A stretch of 32,912 nucleotides of DNA from the NCBI GenBank assembly GCA_964412235.1, contig CAYPNT010000025.1, positions 1-32,912 of the forward strand, written 5' to 3'. Positions 1 to 6,482 of this stretch are shown here, piece after piece. The notes beneath the pieces were generated by a model. That model saw only the letters and a program-made list of their open reading frames with translations, was not told where the DNA came from and searched no databases. This stretch comes from JAYZQT01 sp964412235 (lineage in GTDB: Bacteria > Pseudomonadota > Alphaproteobacteria > MPNO01 > UBA830). Position numbers and translations under genes: made by a program. Each line of letters opens with the position of its first letter. Position 1 is the stretch's first letter.

Positions 1-263
1 TGTTAAAAGACACACTTACTAGTGCAGACCACCAAACAATGATGAAACTCATTGTGGATAGAGACACAGATCGAGTCCTTGGTTGCCATATGGTGGGGCC
101 CGATGCTGCTGAAATAACTCAAGGATTAGGTATTGCTCTTAAATGTGGAGCAACTAAAGCCCAATTTGACGCAACCATTGGTATACATCCAACGGCCGCG
201 GAAGAGTTTGTGACTATGCGGGAACCTGTTGTTGCAGGGGATACAGTAGAGGCTGCCGTATAA
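1..263 (+). CDS. gor: Glutathione-disulfide reductase, C-terminal part (5' end outside window)
   Basis: The reading frame is already open at base 3 and ends at TAA 261-263, so only about the last 86 residues are present. They belong to the dimerisation domain of the pyridine nucleotide-disulfide oxidoreductase fold. The tail carries IHPTAAEEFVTM, the glutathione reductase signature with the catalytic His and Glu of the interface active site; the preceding GCHMVGPDAAEI is also typical of the family. The enzyme reduces glutathione disulfide with NADPH in the cytoplasm. The FAD-binding domain and the redox CxxxxC pair lie upstream and cannot be checked. Trypanothione reductase and related enzymes share this tail, but the bacterial setting favours Gor. 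Confidence 0.93.
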   Translation, partial: LKDTLTSADHQTMMKLIVDRDTDRVLGCHMVGPDAAEITQGLGIALKCGATKAQFDATIGIHPTAAEEFVTMREPVVAGDTVEAAV

Positions 264-411
264 GGATACTTGGGCCATTAGTATAGGCTGTCGCGGTCGG
301 CGTTGGGTCACCAAGTTGTTTTTAGGTGTGAACCAGAATTTTTGTAGAACGGGAAAATAAGGGAGTTTTAGATAGCACTTTATTAACTAAACATTCGGTT
401 TCAACTAAGTT

Positions 412-455
412 TTTACAGTTTTTCTGGAAATAGTTTAATAAAGCGCGTATACGCG
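412..455 (+). promoter_or_regulatory. Possible aroA-II promoter with a 12-bp palindrome at the start-site region
   Basis: TTTACA (412-417) matches five of six -35 positions and is followed after 18 bases by a weak -10, TAATAA (436-441). Immediately downstream is the perfect 12-bp palindrome CGCGTATACGCG (444-455), which would fall near +1 and ends 33 bases before the ATG at 489. The palindrome is seen directly. Its role as an operator is inference, and the -10 match is poor. Confidence 0.3.
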
Positions 456-488
456 GCTCTCCAAGTTACTATTTGTATGAGGATTACG

Positions 489-1880
489 ATGTCGGGGAAC
501 TGGTCGCCCGATAGTTGGCGAAGCAAACCCATTGTTCAAGTTCCGGAATATTCTGACCTTGAGCAGGTCAAAATAGCGGAAGACAAATTGCGCGGGTATC
601 CACCTTTGGTGTTCGCCGGAGAGGCGCGGAAACTTCAGAACCAACTTGCTGAGGTAGGGGCAGGTAAGGCATTCTTGTTACAAGGTGGCGACTGTGCAGA
701 AAGCTTTGCCGAATTTCATCCCAACAATATTCGAGATACGTTTCGAGTGTTGTTACAGATGGCGGTCGTTCTGACTTTTGCATCTGGCAAGCCCGTTGTT
801 AAGGTGGGACGTTTGGCGGGTCAGTTTGCTAAACCACGTTCCTCGGATGTTGAAATTCAGGATGGTATTTCTCTACCGAGTTATCGTGGTGATATGATAA
901 ATGACATGCAATTCACGGCGGAAAGTCGAGAACCTGATCCGGAGCGTATGATCAGGGTCTATAATCAGTCAGCATCCACACTGAACCTGCTGCGAGCGTT
1001 TGCTCAAGGTGGTTATGCGGATCTACAAGAGGTTCACCGGTGGAACCTTGAATTTGTCTCTACCGGTGTTCATGCAGAAAAATATAGCGAATTAGCAGAC
1101 CGGATAGATGAAGCGATGACTTTTATGGCGGCTTGTGGGTTGACCTCAGATGCTGCACCACAACTTCGAGAAACTGATTTTTATACGAGTCACGAGGCAC
1201 TACTTCTTGGTTATGAGGAAGCGATGACGCGGGTCGACTCCACTTCCGGCGACTGGTATGACACGTCGGCGCATCTAGTTTGGGTCGGCGATCGCACCCG
1301 ACAACCCGATAGTGGACACATTGAGTTTCTGCGAGGAATAGCGAATCCTCTCGGCCTTAAAACGGGCCCAACTCAAACTCCTGAAGAACTGCTAAACCTT
1401 ATTGATATTCTTAATCCTGAAAACGAACCAGGACGAATCGTCGTGATTAGCCGGATGGGATATGAAAACGTAGAGGAAAAATTACCGGTTTTGGTGCGCG
1501 CCGTTGCCAGGGAAGGTCGGCATGTGGTCTGGGTTTGCGACCCTATGCACGGTAATACCATTAAGGCTCAAAGTGGCTACAAAACACGGCCGTTCGATCA
1601 AATATTGACTGAAGTGGGTGGGTTCTTTTCTGTTCATGAGGCCGAGGGAACACATGCGGGTGGTATACATATAGAGCTAACTGGCCAGAATGTGACGGAG
1701 TGTACCGGGGGTGCGCAAGCAATTAGCGAGGCAAATTTATCTGATCGCTACCATACTCATTGTGATCCTCGTCTAAACGCTTCTCAGTCACTTGAATTAT
1801 CCTTTTTAGTTGGCGAGCACCTTAAAGCTAAACGCGATTCCGAGCGTCGGGCCGGCTCTTCGCGCGAGGCTGCTGAATAG
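489..1880 (+). CDS. aroAII: Class II 3-deoxy-7-phosphoheptulonate synthase (DAHP synthase)
   Basis: This enzyme condenses phosphoenolpyruvate with erythrose 4-phosphate, the first step of the shikimate pathway, in the cytoplasm. The 463-residue protein is full length for the plant/mycobacterial type II family. Visible motifs are LLQGGDCAESF near residues 63-73 (the Cys is a metal ligand in this family), GQFAKPRSS near 111-119, RAFAQGGYA, WVGDRTRQ, and the C-terminal EGTHAGGIHIELTGQ followed by ECTGG. I take ATG 489 as the start because GAGGA at 479-483 sits five bases upstream; the in-frame ATG at 477 would add four residues and overlaps that site. It lies 15 bases before nadE on the same strand, so the two may be co-transcribed. 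No extra N-terminal regulatory domain is seen. Confidence 0.95.
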   Translation: MSGNWSPDSWRSKPIVQVPEYSDLEQVKIAEDKLRGYPPLVFAGEARKLQNQLAEVGAGKAFLLQGGDCAESFAEFHPNNIRDTFRVLLQMAVVLTFASGKPVVKVGRLAGQFAKPRSSDVEIQDGISLPSYRGDMINDMQFTAESREPDPERMIRVYNQSASTLNLLRAFAQGGYADLQEVHRWNLEFVSTGVHAEKYSELADRIDEAMTFMAACGLTSDAAPQLRETDFYTSHEALLLGYEEAMTRVDSTSGDWYDTSAHLVWVGDRTRQPDSGHIEFLRGIANPLGLKTGPTQTPEELLNLIDILNPENEPGRIVVISRMGYENVEEKLPVLVRAVAREGRHVVWVCDPMHGNTIKAQSGYKTRPFDQILTEVGGFFSVHEAEGTHAGGIHIELTGQNVTECTGGAQAISEANLSDRYHTHCDPRLNASQSLELSFLVGEHLKAKRDSERRAGSSREAAE

Positions 1881-1895
1881 TTTAGCAAGGGACTA

Positions 1896-3557
1896 ATGAC
1901 GAACAGGCTTACTATAGCACTGGCTCAGCTCAATCCTACCGTTGGTGATATAATCGGTAATGTTGAGTTGTTGAGGCGCGCGCGAAAATCAGCGGCTCAA
2001 CAGAATGCTGACCTTGTTATCAGTAGTGAGTTAGTGGTTTCTGGGTATCCTCCCGAGGATTTGGTGCTTCGGCCGATCGTTCAAGAGACGATTGTACGCG
2101 AAATTTTGACGTTCGCTTCAGAGACCGAGGATGGGGGTCCCGCAATGCTATTGGGTACGCCGTGGGAAGACGGTGGAAAATTGTATAACGCCGCTATCCT
2201 TTTAGAAAATGGAAAAGTTGCAGCTGTTCGATATAAGCATGATCTACCAAACTACGGAGTTTTTGACGAAAAACGTGTATTTGAGTCTGGTGGGTTGCCT
2301 GGGCCAATAAATTTTCGCGGGGTTCGGTTAGGCGTGATGGTGTGCGAAGATATGTGGACAGAAGAGGTAGCGGAATGCCTTGAGGAGTCTGGTGCAGAAA
2401 TTCTGACAGTATTAAACGGTTCGCCGTTTCAGCATGATAAATGGGATACGCGTCTAAATCTCGCGGTGGCGAGGGCTAAGGAATGCTCTAAGCCCGTAGT
2501 CTATGTAAACCAAGTCGGCGGGCAAGACGAATTAGTATTCGACGGCTCATCGTTCGTGTTGGCCGCAGATGCGTCATTGAGAGCCGAGGCCCCTGCTTGG
2601 CGAGAAGATGTTCTAATAACGAGTTGGTCTCAAAATGGAGGGGGTTGGGAGTGTGCTGCGACGGATTGTCATTCACCTCCTGAGGGCGATCGGTCGATAT
2701 ACGCGGCACTTGTTCTTGGTCTAAGAGATTATGTTCGTAAAAATAAGTTTGGTGGTGTTATAATTGGGCTGTCCGGTGGGGTTGATTCGGCTCTCACAGC
2801 GGCCATCGCGGTCGATGCTCTTGGTTCCGACAGAGTTCAGTGTGTAATGATGCCGTCACCTTATACCTCACAGGAGAGCCTCGATGATGCATCGGAGACC
2901 GCGGTTCTCTTGCAGATTCACCTGAGTTCGGTGTCTATTGAACCCGCGATGTTAGCCTTCGATGAAATGCTTAAAGACGCCTTTGCCGGCAGCGAATTAG
3001 GTGTTACGGAGGAAAATATTCAGGCGCGCGCGCGGGGTTTGACGTTGATGGCTCTTTCCAACAAGACGGGTTCGATGGTGGTTTCCACAGGTAATAAGTC
3101 AGAGATGTCTGTCGGGTACGCCACGCTTTATGGAGACATGTGCGGCGGTTACTCCGTACTTAAAGATGTTTACAAGACTAAGGTGTTTGAACTTTGTCGA
3201 TGGCGGAACCGCTATCGACCAGAAGGTTCTTTGGGACCAGATGGCTGTGTCATTCCGGAAAATATTATTTTAAAACCGCCTACCGCGGAATTACGACATA
3301 ATCAAAAAGACGAAGATAGCTTGCCGCCCTATGATATACTAGACGATGTGCTTAGGGGTCTAAATGAAGAAGATATGAGTATCGATGACGTAGTTAAACG
3401 GGGCCATGATCGTGCTTTGGTCTTAAGAGTTTGGCGGATGTTACTTGGAGCAGAGTACAAGCGAAGACAAGCTCCCCCGGGCGTGAAAATTACCGGACGT
3501 TCGTTTGGGCGTGATCGCCGATATCCGATTGTGAATGCCTTCCGGGGACGTTCATAA
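1896..3557 (+). CDS. nadE: Glutamine-dependent NAD+ synthetase
   Basis: The product converts nicotinic acid adenine dinucleotide to NAD+ using ATP and ammonia from glutamine. It has two domains. The N-terminal half is a nitrilase-type glutaminase with the triad Glu45 (ISSEL), Lys114 (RYKHDLPNYG) and Cys150 (MVCEDMW). The C-terminal half is an ATP pyrophosphatase-type synthetase with SGGVDS near residue 293 and STGNKSEMSVGY further on. At 553 residues it matches the two-domain bacterial form, not the short ammonia-only enzyme. The start is well supported: AAGGGA (1887-1892) precedes ATG 1896. It follows the DAHP synthase gene by 15 bases. The next 140 bases hold no gene. Confidence 0.96.
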   Translation: MTNRLTIALAQLNPTVGDIIGNVELLRRARKSAAQQNADLVISSELVVSGYPPEDLVLRPIVQETIVREILTFASETEDGGPAMLLGTPWEDGGKLYNAAILLENGKVAAVRYKHDLPNYGVFDEKRVFESGGLPGPINFRGVRLGVMVCEDMWTEEVAECLEESGAEILTVLNGSPFQHDKWDTRLNLAVARAKECSKPVVYVNQVGGQDELVFDGSSFVLAADASLRAEAPAWREDVLITSWSQNGGGWECAATDCHSPPEGDRSIYAALVLGLRDYVRKNKFGGVIIGLSGGVDSALTAAIAVDALGSDRVQCVMMPSPYTSQESLDDASETAVLLQIHLSSVSIEPAMLAFDEMLKDAFAGSELGVTEENIQARARGLTLMALSNKTGSMVVSTGNKSEMSVGYATLYGDMCGGYSVLKDVYKTKVFELCRWRNRYRPEGSLGPDGCVIPENIILKPPTAELRHNQKDEDSLPPYDILDDVLRGLNEEDMSIDDVVKRGHDRALVLRVWRMLLGAEYKRRQAPPGVKITGRSFGRDRRYPIVNAFRGRS

Positions 3558-3698
3558 CTTTTCACACGTAACTACAGATATTCGTGTTTATCATTGGAGA
3601 AAGGTATTCTATAGGGTGTGCACTCACAATAATTGTATCGTACACGCTAAGGTAGTTAGTTTTTCACGCCCTAAATCTTGGTAAAACGGTTTGTTTGG

Positions 3699-4433
3699 AT
3701 GTCTGCTCCGGTAATTATTCTGGTTAACCCAACTCTTGGCGAGAATATCGGTGCGGCTGCGAGGGCGATGATGAATTTTGGGTTGTCGGAACTGCGTCTG
3801 GTCACTCCCAAGGGTAACTGGCCGAACCAAAAGGCAATCAATACTGCATCTGGCGCAGAAGCTATTTTGGAAAATGCTTGTCTGTTTCAAACAACACGTG
3901 AGGCAATAGCTGACTTGAATCGACTATACGCGACAACTGCGCGGGTAAGAGACATGGTCAAACCCGTTTTAACCCCTCATCAATTGGCGGAAAAATTGCA
4001 AGAGAATTATGCAAAAGGGGAGAGATCAGGGATTTTATTTGGACGAGAGGCTAAGGGTCTGAATAACGAGGACATAACTATTTCAGAGGCCGTTGTTATG
4101 GTGCCGGTGAGCGAACAACATCGCTCAATTAACCTAGCGCAATGTGTTTTGTTGATAGGGTATGAGTGGTTTCAGTCGAAAAACCCGGCGGTTCATACGG
4201 ATTTGAGACGAAAGGGTGGCGTGGTGGCAAGCCAAAGGGAAATCAACGAGTTTTTTGAGCACTTAGAAAGCGAGTTAGATGATTGCGGGTTTCTATACCC
4301 GTTGGAGAAACGTGCACGTATGGTGCGTAACATTAGGAATATTTTTACCCGCGTCGGCTTAAGTGACCAGGAAGTAAAGACACTACGAGGTATTGTGTCG
4401 AGTTTATCCAACCCTCGCGATAGATCTTCCTAA
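3699..4433 (+). CDS. trmJ: TrmJ-type tRNA (cytidine/uridine-2'-O-)-methyltransferase
   Basis: This is a SPOUT-fold, SAM-dependent RNA 2'-O-methyltransferase, most like TrmJ, which methylates position 32 of the tRNA anticodon loop. Visible family motifs are VNPTLGENIGAAARAMMNFG at the N terminus, GILFGREAKGLNNED in the middle and MVPVSEQHRSINLAQ in the knotted cofactor site. A C-terminal helical extension (after about residue 165) fits TrmJ rather than the minimal TrmL. I chose ATG 3699 because family homology begins a few residues later; a TTG at 3678 would add seven residues. Neither has a clear Shine-Dalgarno site. The last 30 bases overlap the convergent gene on the minus strand. Substrate position is inferred from the family. 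Confidence 0.88.
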   Translation: MSAPVIILVNPTLGENIGAAARAMMNFGLSELRLVTPKGNWPNQKAINTASGAEAILENACLFQTTREAIADLNRLYATTARVRDMVKPVLTPHQLAEKLQENYAKGERSGILFGREAKGLNNEDITISEAVVMVPVSEQHRSINLAQCVLLIGYEWFQSKNPAVHTDLRRKGGVVASQREINEFFEHLESELDDCGFLYPLEKRARMVRNIRNIFTRVGLSDQEVKTLRGIVSSLSNPRDRSS

Positions 4434-4637
4434 GTTTTTCCAAAGACGTACTGCAACAAACGCCCATACAGCTTCAATGAGGGCAAAGGGCCAGGCGCCT
4501 TGGGCAAATCCATAGCCCGACCCTAAAGCACAAGCGCCCGCAAATGCTAGAACATAACCATTGTTGAGTTCTTCAAGAACATAAAAAGCTAACATAAGTG
4601 TAACCGCGATTAACCCGAAGGCATCTAGTAAGGTCAT
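4404..4637 (-). CDS. Small membrane protein, CBU_0592-like family
   Basis: A 77-residue protein with two or three hydrophobic helices: TLLDAFGLIAVTLMLAFYVL, then YVLAFAGACALGSGYGF and AWPFALIEAVWAFVAV. The pattern YVLEE followed by FAGACALGS and a QGAWPFALIEAVWA segment resembles small inner-membrane proteins annotated as CBU_0592 family in many Proteobacteria. Their function is unknown and I do not propose one. The ATG at 4637 is favoured over an upstream start at 4688 because the hydrophobic domain begins there and CAGG lies nine bases upstream. The 3' end overlaps the convergent trmJ gene by 30 bases. Upstream it backs onto the rpsD promoter region. Confidence 0.65.
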   Translation of the reverse strand: MTLLDAFGLIAVTLMLAFYVLEELNNGYVLAFAGACALGSGYGFAQGAWPFALIEAVWAFVAVRLWKNLGRSIARVG

Positions 4638-4704
4638 GGTTTTAACCTGTGAAAAGAAACAATATCTACCGGATCCATTGAACAGCATGTATTAACCAAG
4701 CTAA

Positions 4705-4732
4705 TTGACAAGGTGATGTTGCTCCCTATACT
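4705..4732 (+). promoter_or_regulatory. Near-consensus sigma-70 promoter for rpsD
   Basis: TTGACA (4705-4710) is a perfect -35 box. After a 16-base spacer comes TATACT (4727-4732), matching five of six -10 positions. This is the strongest promoter match I could find by eye in the window. It would start transcription near 4739-4740, about 105 bases before the rpsD ATG, fitting the high expression expected of a ribosomal protein gene. Confidence 0.75.
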
Positions 4733-4742
4733 CGCTCGCCAT

Positions 4743-4815
4743 TCTCGGGAATGTGGATATTGAAGTTACTTTCTGTGTCCCGCCACCGGCGAGGTCCGGA
4801 TTTGGACTACCGAGA
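4743..4815 (+). promoter_or_regulatory. Foldable rpsD 5' leader
   Basis: TCTCGG (4743-4748) is perfectly complementary to CCGAGA (4810-4815) and could close a structured domain. Inside it are short hairpins: GAAG/TTTC (4762-4765 with 4770-4773, one G-U pair), CGCC/GGCG (4781-4784 with 4788-4791) and GTCC/GGAC (4794-4797 with 4804-4807). The domain begins within a few bases of the predicted transcription start and ends about 15 bases before the AAGGA ribosome site. Ribosomal protein S4 is known to repress its own synthesis through mRNA structures in other bacteria, so a similar role is possible here. The pairings are seen; the function is inferred. Confidence 0.4.
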
Positions 4816-4844
4816 CAAGTAGATAAAATAAAGGATATAGTGAG

Positions 4845-5462
4845 ATGTCTAAACGCGTCCGCTCTAAATATAAGATAAATCGACGGCTAGGGTGCAACCT
4901 TTGGGGTCGGCCAAAAAGCCCTTGGAATACCCGAGAATATGGACCTGGCCAGCATGGCCAGCGTCGGCGTAGCAAGTTGTCTGACTTTGGTCTGCAACTC
5001 CAAGCAAAACAAAAGCTCAAGGGTTATTATGGCAATATTACCGAGAAGCAGTTTAGGCGTATTTATGGCGAAGCGGTTAAACGGCAGGGTGATACAGTCC
5101 AAGCATTGATTGGGTTGCTTGAGCAGCGTCTTGATGCCGTAGTATATCGAATGAAGTTTGTGCCTACAGTGTTTGCTGCTAGACAATTTATTAATCACGG
5201 GCACATAAAAGTGAATGGCGCGCGTGTAACTATTCCTTCGTATCGTGTTAAGGTCGGTGACGTTGTAGAGGTCAGGGAAAAATCCCGTAATATTCCTATG
5301 GTTCTTGAAGCAGAACAATTGGCTGAACGTGATGTGCCTGAATACGTCGAAGTGGATTTTTCTAAAATGCAAGGAAGATTTGTTCGTGTTCCCGAATTCT
5401 CGGACGTTCCCTATCCGGTACAAATGGAGCCAAACCTCGTAATCGAATATTACTCGCGTTAG
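4845..5462 (+). CDS. rpsD: 30S ribosomal protein S4
   Basis: S4 is a primary 16S rRNA-binding protein that nucleates assembly of the 30S body and contributes to decoding accuracy. The 205-residue protein has the normal bacterial length and begins with a basic N terminus (SKRVRSKYKINRRLGCNLWG). A central LEQRLDAVVYRM leads into the S4 RNA-binding domain, seen in ARQFINHGHIKVNGARV, and it ends in the typical VIEYYSR. AAGGA at about 4831-4835 supports ATG 4845. It stands alone, as in many alphaproteobacteria, away from the main ribosomal protein operons, and has its own strong promoter and leader. Confidence 0.98.
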   Translation: MSKRVRSKYKINRRLGCNLWGRPKSPWNTREYGPGQHGQRRRSKLSDFGLQLQAKQKLKGYYGNITEKQFRRIYGEAVKRQGDTVQALIGLLEQRLDAVVYRMKFVPTVFAARQFINHGHIKVNGARVTIPSYRVKVGDVVEVREKSRNIPMVLEAEQLAERDVPEYVEVDFSKMQGRFVRVPEFSDVPYPVQMEPNLVIEYYSR

Positions 5463-5496
5463 CTGCATATCGTTTCTGCACCGATTATTGTAATTT

Positions 5497-5514
5497 CTGA
5501 CGGGCGCGTGTCAG
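5497..5514 (+). terminator. Possible stem-loop after rpsD
   Basis: CTGAC (5497-5501) and GTCAG (5510-5514) form a short stem extendable by one G-T pair, followed by TTATTCCTTTTC. It lies 34 bases after the rpsD stop and touches the 3' end of the convergent lipoprotein gene, so it might end transcription from rpsD. The stem is short and the T tract interrupted, so this is weak. Confidence 0.3.
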
Positions 5515-5777
5515 TTATTCCTTTTCTTGGCCTTCCGCTTTGTTCTTTGAAGAGAATAACCTTTTGGGCATGTTGCATCCCCATTTGGTTTCCAAACGAT
5601 CTTCGCACTTTTACGATCGCTGAACACGTTATCTCGTTTTATTAGGCATTCACATTTGATTGTCTGGCAAGCCAGATGCAGCATCGCAAAGTTTTCTGTG
5701 TTGTTATCAGCCCTGCTGCATGCGCTTAAGGCAAAACAAATACCGATTAGAACGGTCAAAATTCTATAAGTTTTCAC
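5511..5777 (-). CDS. Small hypothetical lipoprotein
   Basis: An 88-residue protein starting with a basic-hydrophobic signal (MKTYRILTVLIGICFALSAC) that ends in a lipobox, LSAC, predicting lipid attachment at Cys20. The mature part contains a Cys-containing segment, ACQTIKCECLI, then KIVWKPNGDATCPKGYSLQR and a very basic tail. The pattern of CxC followed by a W...NGDA.CP.GY block recalls small uncharacterised alphaproteobacterial proteins, but I do not know a function. The start is GTG and no strong ribosome site is visible, so the signal peptide is the main evidence that it is real. It lies downstream of grxD with 32 bases between and may be the last gene of that transcript. Confidence 0.6.
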   Translation of the reverse strand: MKTYRILTVLIGICFALSACSRADNNTENFAMLHLACQTIKCECLIKRDNVFSDRKSAKIVWKPNGDATCPKGYSLQRTKRKAKKRNN

Positions 5778-5809
5778 TTAATGCCAAGCTCGCCGTTTGT
5801 ATCGGCTTA

Positions 5810-6157
5810 CTAGCTGGGATTTGTCAGTTGAACGTCTATTCCATTAGTGTTCAGATGTTCAATAAGTTCCCCAGATTCATACATTTCTCGGACGATATCA
5901 CAGCCACCGAGAAACTCACCTTTGACGTATAATTGTGGTATGGTGGGCCAACTGGAATATTCTTTTATTCCCTCACGAATTTCCATATCGTCTAGTACAT
6001 TAATTCCCTTGAATTGCACCCCAAGGTTGCTAAGAACTTGCACACAGACGGATGAAAAACCACACTGTGGGAATACCGGGGTGCCCTTCATAAATAATAC
6101 TACAGAGTTATTGTCGACTTCATTTTTGATACGATCGAAGACAGGGGATTCGTTCAT
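5810..6157 (-). CDS. grxD: Monothiol glutaredoxin, Grx4 family
   Basis: This family carries [2Fe-2S] clusters bridged by the active-site Cys and glutathione, and passes them to BolA and to target proteins. The 115-residue protein has MKGTPVFPQCGFSS with the CGFS monothiol site at residues 32-35, then WPTIPQLYVKGEFLGGCDI, the glutathione-binding region with its cis-Pro, and GGCDI turn. Length is normal for the single-domain form. AAGGAA about nine bases upstream supports ATG 6157. It follows bolA by 31 bases; the pairing of the two genes agrees with their known physical partnership. Confidence 0.95.
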   Translation of the reverse strand: MNESPVFDRIKNEVDNNSVVLFMKGTPVFPQCGFSSVCVQVLSNLGVQFKGINVLDDMEIREGIKEYSSWPTIPQLYVKGEFLGGCDIVREMYESGELIEHLNTNGIDVQLTNPS

Positions 6158-6188
6158 AATTTCTTGTTCCTTTTCTTTCGTAATAGCG

Positions 6189-6431
6189 CTACGGGGTGTC
6201 TTTTGGCGGACTGGTTTGGAGGGCTAAGGCGTGGAGGTCCCCGCCCATCCTACCCTGGAGTGTTTTGTATACCATCTGGTGTTGTTGCACTCGAGTTTTC
6301 CCCTCAAATGACGCCGAAATCACAAGTGCTGAATAGTGATCACCATCCCCGGCTAGGTCCTGTATTGTGATTTGTGCGTCCGGTATACCATCCTTAATCA
6401 GGCTTTCTATAAGCCTCGCTTCCATCGGCAT
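6189..6431 (-). CDS. bolA: BolA family protein
   Basis: An 80-residue protein of the BolA/IbaG fold, which binds a glutaredoxin-held [2Fe-2S] cluster. The core DGDHYSALVISASFEGKT followed by RVQQHQMVYKTLQGRMGGDLHALAL holds the invariant His of the RxxxHxxVY region and the helix-turn-like segment of the family. The C terminus is short, as in the BolA group linked to purL in alphaproteobacteria. A strong AAGGGAG site lies seven to eight bases before ATG 6431. It sits between purL (51-base gap) and grxD (31-base gap), so a shared transcript is likely. By family knowledge it acts in Fe-S protein maturation or iron sensing, not in purine synthesis. Confidence 0.93.
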   Translation of the reverse strand: MPMEARLIESLIKDGIPDAQITIQDLAGDGDHYSALVISASFEGKTRVQQHQMVYKTLQGRMGGDLHALALQTSPPKDTP

Positions 6432-6482
6432 AGCGTTACTCCCTTTCTAACCTAATTAGTACTACCTGGCAGCCCATATTGT

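Noticed and set aside
303..323. TTGG/CCAA stem with nearby T-rich sequence after gor, as a possible terminator
   Set aside because: The stem has only four pairs and the T run begins several bases later, so it is too weak to call.
4887..5468. 193-codon open frame on the minus strand
   Set aside because: It lies wholly inside rpsD on the other strand, has no recognisable domain and no ribosome site; rpsD is certain.
5847..6227. 126-codon plus-strand frame over grxD and into bolA
   Set aside because: Antisense to two well-identified genes, low-complexity Ser-rich product with no family match.
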